The position numbers were made by a program, and so were the translations under genes. The notes beneath the pieces were generated by a model that was not told the DNA's origin, ran no database searches, and saw only the letters and a program-made list of their open reading frames with translations. Below are positions 59,473 through 64,000 of a DNA stretch of 64,000 nucleotides, piece by piece; positions within the stretch are counted from its first letter, which is position 1, and every line of letters begins with the position of its first letter. The stretch is from CAVTJL01 sp963735065 (lineage in GTDB: Bacteria; Pseudomonadota; Alphaproteobacteria; Geminicoccales; Geminicoccaceae): positions 682,001 through 746,000 of the forward strand of contig CAVTJL010000001.1 in assembly GCA_963735065.1 (NCBI GenBank), read 5' to 3'.

Positions 59473-61167
59473 ATGACACAGGCGATGAGCGATCTCGAAA
59501 TCGCGTCGCGCGCAAGATTGAAGCCGATCGCGGCGATCGCCGAGTCGCTGGGCATCCCGGAGGCGGCGCTGAGCCCCTATGGGCGCCACATCGCGAAGGT
59601 CGATCTCGGGTTCATCCGAGACCTCGAGGATCGGCGTGATGGGCGCCTCGTCCTCGTCACCGCGATGAGCCCGACGCCCGCGGGCGAAGGCAAGACGACG
59701 ACCACGGTGGGGCTGGGCGACGGGCTGCGCCGGATAGGCGAGCGCGCCGTCATCTGCCTGAGGGAGCCGTCGCTCGGCCCGTCCTTCGGGATGAAGGGAG
59801 GCGCAGCCGGCGGCGGTCTCGCCCAGGTCCTGCCGATGGAGCAGATCAATCTCCATTTCACGGGCGACTTCCACGCCATCGGCAGCGCCAACAACCTTCT
59901 CGCAGCACTGCTCGACAATCACATCTACTGGGGCAACGAGCTGGCGATCGATGAGCGGCGCACGACATGGCGCCGTGTCGTTGACATGAACGATCGAGCG
60001 CTCCGTCAGATCGTGGCGGGTCTCGGCGGCGTCGCTAACGGGTTTCCGCGCGAGGACGGGTTCGACATCACGGTCGCCTCGGAAGTGATGGCCGTCTTCT
60101 GCCTGGCGCGAGGTCTCGAGGATCTCAAGACGCGTCTGGCACGCATGATCGTCGCCCACACGCGCGAGAAGCGCCCGATCACAGCCGGCGACCTCCAGGC
60201 GGTGGGCGCCATGGCGGCGCTCCTTCGTGATGCGCTCATGCCCAACCTCGTGCAGACCATCGAAGGAACGCCCGCCTTCGTCCATGGCGGCCCGTTCGCC
60301 AACATCGCGCATGGATGCAACAGCCTGATCGCCACGCGCGCGGCGCTCAAGCTCGCCGACTACACGGTGACGGAGGCAGGCTTCGGCGCCGATCTCGGCG
60401 CCGAGAAGTTCTTCGATATCAAATGCCGCAAAGGCGGTCTCACGCCGGCCGCGGCCGTGCTGGTGGCGACGGTGCGGGCGCTCAAGAGCCAAGGCGGCGT
60501 GGGGCGCCCCGACCTCGGTCGCGAGAACCTCGGAGCGCTCCAGCGCGGCTTCGCGAACCTCGACCGGCACCTCGACAACCTGGCGGCCTTCGGCGTGCCG
60601 ACGGTCGTCGCGATCAACCACTTCGGCAGCGATACGCAGGCGGAGCTCGATCTCGTCATCGAGCATTGCCGGGAGCGGCACGGGGTAGACGCGCTCGTCT
60701 GTCGGCACTGGGCCGAGGGGTCCGCGGGCTCCGAAGCGCTGGCGCGCCGCGTGGTGGCATTGTGCGAGGGCGGGGAGGCATCCCCCAAGGGTGGATTCTG
60801 CCTCCTCTACCCCGACGAGATGCCGCTTTGGGACAAGATGCGGACCATCGCGCAGAAGGTCTATGGCGCCGCCGACATCGCGGCTGCGACTCCCGTGCGT
60901 CGACGGTTCGACGAGCTGCAGGAGCAGGGCTACGGCGCGTTTCCCATCTGCGTCGCCAAAACCCAGTACAGCTTCTCAGCCGATCCCGAGCTCAAAGGTG
61001 CGCCCAGCGGCCACACCGTCCCGATCCGGGAGGTGCGGCTCGCCGCCGGCGCGGAGTTCCTCGTTGCCATCTGTGGCGACATCATGACGATGCCCGGTCT
61101 CCCCAAGCTTCCCGCGGCCTTCCATATCGACGTGGACGCGAGCGGGCGCATCGAAGGGCTCTTCTAG
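59473..61167 (+). CDS. fhs: Formate-tetrahydrofolate ligase
   Basis: The enzyme makes 10-formyl-tetrahydrofolate from formate, ATP and tetrahydrofolate. Visible signatures: SPTPAGEGKTTTTVGLGDGL (ATP site) near residue 66, the GPSFGMKGGAAGGGLAQV-type folate region near 100, HGGPFANIAHGCNSLIA near 275 and EAGFGADLGAEKFFDIKCR near 305. The product from ATG 59473 is 564 residues, normal for the family. GAGGAGG lies 8 nt upstream of this ATG, preferred over the GTG three bases earlier. The GNAT gene follows 16 bp later on the same strand. Confidence 0.96.
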   Translation: MTQAMSDLEIASRARLKPIAAIAESLGIPEAALSPYGRHIAKVDLGFIRDLEDRRDGRLVLVTAMSPTPAGEGKTTTTVGLGDGLRRIGERAVICLREPSLGPSFGMKGGAAGGGLAQVLPMEQINLHFTGDFHAIGSANNLLAALLDNHIYWGNELAIDERRTTWRRVVDMNDRALRQIVAGLGGVANGFPREDGFDITVASEVMAVFCLARGLEDLKTRLARMIVAHTREKRPITAGDLQAVGAMAALLRDALMPNLVQTIEGTPAFVHGGPFANIAHGCNSLIATRAALKLADYTVTEAGFGADLGAEKFFDIKCRKGGLTPAAAVLVATVRALKSQGGVGRPDLGRENLGALQRGFANLDRHLDNLAAFGVPTVVAINHFGSDTQAELDLVIEHCRERHGVDALVCRHWAEGSAGSEALARRVVALCEGGEASPKGGFCLLYPDEMPLWDKMRTIAQKVYGAADIAAATPVRRRFDELQEQGYGAFPICVAKTQYSFSADPELKGAPSGHTVPIREVRLAAGAEFLVAICGDIMTMPGLPKLPAAFHIDVDASGRIEGLF

Positions 61168-61183
61168 CCCGGCGGGGAACGCA

Positions 61184-61729
61184 ATGCCTCTCGAGCCCAA
61201 TCCGCCTCCCGCCGGCCCTGTGCAGATCCGCAACGAGACGCAGGCGGATTGGCGCGGCGTCGATCGGGTCGAGCGGCTCGCCTTCGGCCGGCCGGACGAG
61301 GCCGACCTCGTGACCAGGCTGCGCACCGAAGGGCTGGTCGAGGTGGCCCTGGTCGCAGAGGCTGCGACCGCGATCGTCGGCCACCTTCTGCTCACGCGCC
61401 TGCCGGTCCAGGTGGACGGGCGCCCGATCCATGCCACCGCGCTGGCGCCTCTGGCAGTGCTGCCGGCGTACCAGCGTCGTGGCGTGGGCGCTGCGCTTGT
61501 TCATGCCGGCATCGCGGCTGCGCGCCGGCAAGGCCAGGAGGCGATCATCGTGCTCGGCGACCCGAGCTATTATGGGCGGTTCGGGTTCTCCAGCGCGGCG
61601 GCCGCCATCCTGGCGGCGCCGTTCGAAGGCCCGGCCTTCATGGCGCTGGAGCTGGCTCCGGGTGCCCTCCACGGAAGGTCGGGCCGGGTCGATTACCCGA
61701 CCGCGTTCGGGATCGATCGCGCGATCTGA
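61184..61729 (+). CDS. GNAT family N-acetyltransferase (YhbS-like)
   Basis: The 181-residue protein has the GNAT fold: LRTEGLVEVALVAE, the acetyl-CoA loop LPAYQRRGVGAALVHAGIAA, and the GDPSYYGRFGFSSA segment typical of the YhbS group, with a preceding ALAPLAVLP strand. It transfers an acetyl group from acetyl-CoA to an unknown amine. GGGGA lies before the ATG. It follows fhs closely and may be co-transcribed. Confidence 0.85.
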   Translation: MPLEPNPPPAGPVQIRNETQADWRGVDRVERLAFGRPDEADLVTRLRTEGLVEVALVAEAATAIVGHLLLTRLPVQVDGRPIHATALAPLAVLPAYQRRGVGAALVHAGIAAARRQGQEAIIVLGDPSYYGRFGFSSAAAAILAAPFEGPAFMALELAPGALHGRSGRVDYPTAFGIDRAI

Positions 61730-61854
61730 GCGCCCGTGCGACCGCTGATATTGTGGCACCGGTCTGCCGAGGCCATCTCCTCTGGACGCGGGACCCGCTC
61801 CTGATCGCAATGTCAGAGCGGGCCAGGAGCTTGACCTTCTCGAGCGTGGAAGCG

Positions 61855-62037
61855 ATGAGCGACGACAAGCTGTTCGCGATCGTACCACTCCTGGCGCTGC
61901 TGTTCTGGCTGCTCGCGCGCGAGCAGCGCGTCCCTCCGGCCGTGCGCAGGTGGCTGCAGCTCACCGCGTGGGGCGTTCTGGGGCTCGGCCTCGTTTATGC
62001 GGTGGTGATGACGATCCAATGGACCCTGGCCCGCTGA
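61855..62037 (+). CDS. Small two-helix membrane protein
   Basis: The 60-residue product starts at ATG 61855 (GGAAG 3-4 nt upstream) with MSDDKLFAIVPLLALLFWLL, a first hydrophobic helix. A short basic loop (AREQRVPPAVRRW) follows, and a second helix (LTAWGVLGLGLVYAVVMTI). No family is recognised. The positive-inside rule places the loop in the cytoplasm. A longer frame from ATG 61810 is possible. The upstream leader contains a GCTCCTG/CAGGAGC inverted repeat (61797-61803 and 61824-61830). Confidence 0.5.
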   Translation: MSDDKLFAIVPLLALLFWLLAREQRVPPAVRRWLQLTAWGVLGLGLVYAVVMTIQWTLAR

Positions 62038-62073
62038 ACGGGTTCTGATCGGGTATCTGACGCTCGTCCCCGC

Positions 62074-62565
62074 TCATCCCCGCGTGTCCAGGGTCTTCGT
62101 CAGATAACGCACGCTCTTGCTCCCATCCCCGAGGGTCGCTCGACCGACCTCCTCGAAGCCCAGCGCGGCATGAAATGCGTCGGAAGCCGGATTAGGGGGC
62201 ATCAGATTGACCTCGCAACAAATCCGCTCGTGGCCCGCCCGAAGCGCATGCTGGATGAGGTCTGCGTAGAGCCGACGCGCCAGGCCGCGGCCCCGATACG
62301 CGGAGGCCGTGGCCACACGGTCGACATAGACGAACCGCTCGAACCGGTCCCGGAACCAGAGAAAGTTGGGGCTGTCATAGTCAGCGCCCTGGTCGAATGC
62401 GATCAGGAAGGCATCCAGATCACCAATACCCGTCGCCAGGAAGGCCTGGGAAAGCATCGAGCGAAGCTTCGGGTCGGCGAGCCAGGAGGTCTCGACGGCA
62501 TTCTCGTTGTTGAGCTCGAGCAGGCTCGCATCCGGCCATGCGAGCCGCCTGATCCTGGTCTCCAT
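62074..62565 (-). CDS. GNAT family N-acetyltransferase
   Basis: The 163-residue protein from ATG 62565 (METRIRRL; the frame is open to 62592) has the acetyl-CoA-binding motif ATASAYRGRGLARRLYADLI and the later CEVNLMPPNPASDAFHAALG, followed by GFEEVGRATLG. This is the pattern of uncharacterised GNAT enzymes with an FLIAFDQGADYDSPNFLWF insert between strands. The acceptor substrate is unknown. It stands alone between the small membrane protein and NnrU genes. Confidence 0.82.
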   Translation of the reverse strand: METRIRRLAWPDASLLELNNENAVETSWLADPKLRSMLSQAFLATGIGDLDAFLIAFDQGADYDSPNFLWFRDRFERFVYVDRVATASAYRGRGLARRLYADLIQHALRAGHERICCEVNLMPPNPASDAFHAALGFEEVGRATLGDGSKSVRYLTKTLDTRG

Positions 62566-62646
62566 CGAGGGTCCCCTGGTCCTTGATGCCATCGTGGCCC
62601 ATTGCGGCGGCGCACAGATCCCGGCCGCCTGAAGCCCAATGTGCCC

Positions 62647-63330
62647 TTAGCCGAGCGCCGGCACCCCGAATAGCCAGGGATGGACGATGATGAGCACGAC
62701 ATAGAGGCCCAGGGCCAGCGCCAGCTGGGTCAGCGAGATCTCCCTGAGCGCGAGCTTCTGTCGGCGCTCGATGATCGCCTGGAACGGAAGATGCGAGGTC
62801 CGCTGCAGGAAGACACCCCAGCCGGGCTGGCTCTCCCGAGCCTTGCGACCGTCGATGAGGCCGCCGCCGACCAGGCCCAGAACGGCGAAGGCGCCGAAGA
62901 AAATAAGGGAGGCGGCGTCGCCCTTGGCCACGATGTGGCCGATGGCCCAGAGCGTGATGCCCCACATCAGCGGATGACGGGTGATACGCAGGATGCCTCG
63001 CGCGGGCTCCATCGCGTCGGCGTCGGGCGCCTGGCCTACCGCGGTGGGATTGGGCGCCGTGAGGGCGCAGACAGTCAGGAGCAACGCAAAGGGCATAAGG
63101 ACCACCGGCAGATCGACGGCGAGGGTGCCTTCGGGCTGCCAGAGCCACAAGGTCGGGGCCGCGCGATATTCGAGCGCGAGCCAGACCACCGCCACGATGG
63201 CCACGAGCGAGTAGAGGGCGCGGTAGGGCCCTTCGCCGATCGAGCTGATCAGCTGCCCGCGCAGGCTTGTGCTGGCGATGCCGAAGTGCGTCCCCACGAG
63301 GAAGATCGCAGCCACGATGAGGCTGCTCAT
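62647..63330 (-). CDS. nnrU: NnrU family membrane protein
   Basis: The 227-residue protein has six or more hydrophobic helices and the NnrU/MapeG-like isoprenylcysteine-methyltransferase-type motif RITRHPLMWGITLWAIGHIV, with a late SHLPFQAIIERRQKL. NnrU was first found near nitrite/nitric oxide reductase genes; no such genes are here, and the family occurs widely outside denitrifiers. GGGGGGAG lies before ATG 63330, which fixes the start. Confidence 0.85.
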   Translation of the reverse strand: MSSLIVAAIFLVGTHFGIASTSLRGQLISSIGEGPYRALYSLVAIVAVVWLALEYRAAPTLWLWQPEGTLAVDLPVVLMPFALLLTVCALTAPNPTAVGQAPDADAMEPARGILRITRHPLMWGITLWAIGHIVAKGDAASLIFFGAFAVLGLVGGGLIDGRKARESQPGWGVFLQRTSHLPFQAIIERRQKLALREISLTQLALALGLYVVLIIVHPWLFGVPALG

Positions 63331-63485
63331 GCGAGCTTCTCCCCCCCTCGATTTGCGCGAATGCGCCCGCTGCCGCCTCGCCCGCACAGGAGCCGGGTCG
63401 GGCTGCCGAGACCTTAGGCGCGGCGTGCGGGAATCGCTACTGCCGGAGCATCGGCCTTCGACAGCCTGGCCGGATGTGGCACCGG

Positions 63486-64000
63486 TCAGGCACGCCAGCC
63501 CGGGCCCGCCCCAGGCCGGTCGGTGGCCCGGCCTGCCTTGATGAGGCGCTCGAGCGGACTAGCGCCGATCCAGTAGGCGAGCTCGGCCGGCCGATCGATC
63601 CGCCAGACGGCAAGATCCGCGAGCTTGCCCACGGTGAGCGTGCCCCGATCGTCGAGGCCCAGTGCCTGGGCAGCGTGGACGGTCATGCCGCGGAGTGCCT
63701 CCTCCGGCGTGAGCCGAAAGAGGATGCAAGCCATGTTGAGGGCGAGCAACGGCGAGAGAAGCGGCGAGGAGCCCGGATTGGCGTCCGTCGCCACCGCCAT
63801 CGGCACGCCCGCGTCGCGGAACGCCGCGACCGGCGGCCTCTTTTTCTCGCCGAGCACATAGAATGCCCCCGGAAGGAGAACGGCGACCGTGCCGGCCCCT
63901 GCCATCGCCCTGACGCCCAGCTCGTGCGCATACTCCACATGATCGGCGGAAAGTGCCCCGAGCCGCGCCGCAAGCTCGGCACCGCCGCCATCCGAGAGCT
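63486..64000 (-). CDS. hutI: Imidazolonepropionase, C-terminal part (runs off the window)
   Basis: HutI opens the imidazolone ring in histidine degradation. The visible 171 residues are the C-terminal part of the amidohydrolase barrel: ADHVEYAHELGVRAMAGAGT, LLPGAFYVLGEKKRPPVAAF, the metal-site Asp in VATDANPGSSPL, MACILFRLTPEEALRGMTV, and DRGTLTVGKLADLAVW near the end. The start lies beyond position 64000. Other hut genes are not visible. Confidence 0.9.
   Translation of the reverse strand, partial: LSDGGGAELAARLGALSADHVEYAHELGVRAMAGAGTVAVLLPGAFYVLGEKKRPPVAAFRDAGVPMAVATDANPGSSPLLSPLLALNMACILFRLTPEEALRGMTVHAAQALGLDDRGTLTVGKLADLAVWRIDRPAELAYWIGASPLERLIKAGRATDRPGAGPGWRA

Noticed and set aside
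61249..61850. A long frame inside the first GNAT gene running into the small membrane protein
   Set aside because: The upstream part is a shadow of the acetyltransferase; only the last 60 codons look real.
1..64000. tRNA, rRNA, CRISPR arrays, insertion sequences, prophage or integrase genes
   Set aside because: None seen on either strand; the gaps are short and lack cloverleaf-like, repeat-array or transposase-like content.

Overview
The window is GC-rich (roughly two thirds G+C), densely packed bacterial chromosome with short intergenic gaps and many 1-4 nt start/stop overlaps. Several markers point to an alphaproteobacterium: an FzlA-like glutathione-transferase-fold protein beside queG, an ECF sigma factor with a ChrR-type cupin anti-sigma factor, a DUF1127 protein, NnrU, and a GcvA-type LysR regulator. 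A Rhodospirillales/Geminicoccales-like lineage is my guess, not proven. I see no rRNA, tRNA, CRISPR array, insertion sequence or prophage. It reads as ordinary core chromosome with some accessory metabolic cassettes.

Layout. 1-5.2 kb: start of a zinc alcohol dehydrogenase (minus), then fzlA-queG-SDR (plus), a creatininase-family hydrolase, a DUF1772 membrane protein and an alpha/beta hydrolase. 5.2-10.9 kb: glycosyltransferase, thrS, infC and an M24 aminopeptidase P. 10.9-16.6 kb: secreted NTF2-like protein, a divergent EAL-like protein, gamma-glutamyltransferase, a frameshifted TPR protein and a VTT membrane protein. 16.7-22.5 kb: DUF72 protein and Gfo/Idh/MocA oxidoreductase (minus), divergent from a ribose-type sugar ABC importer. 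22.6-24.5 kb: sulfotransferase plus GT-like protein. 24.6-27.8 kb: radical SAM protein divergent from a prolyl oligopeptidase.

27.8-31.5 kb is a minus-strand metal/redox cluster: CDF exporter, FAD disulfide reductase, OsmC, DUF192 and an HMA chaperone. 31.8-37.8 kb holds a TPP enzyme, methyltransferase, uppP, a hydrolase lipoprotein, gluQ and an esterase. 37.8-39.9 kb holds a ChrR-like anti-sigma/ECF sigma pair with a recognisable autoregulatory promoter, and a receiver-like protein ending in a membrane helix. 40-45.4 kb: threonine ammonia-lyase, argC, purD, bioY and a frameshifted sua5/tsaC.

45.4-52.6 kb: DUF1127, a GcvA-like regulator and a complete nucleoside uptake and catabolism run (BMP binding protein, ATPase, two permeases, cdd, deoC). 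52.7-57.3 kb: a three-subunit cytoplasm-facing molybdoenzyme most like sulfite dehydrogenase SoeABC. 57.3-64 kb: a GGDEF(degenerate)-EAL protein, fhs, two GNAT acetyltransferases, a small membrane protein, NnrU and the 3' part of hutI.

Most unusual points: the ChrR-like anti-sigma factor has serines where the two zinc-binding cysteines are expected; a degenerate membrane-tethered receiver lies beside it; two genes appear to start at CTG behind good Shine-Dalgarno sequences, and queG has no usual start where its homology begins; two genes carry clear single frameshifts; and several strong inverted repeats lie in control regions. No wholly new multi-gene system could be established from sequence alone.
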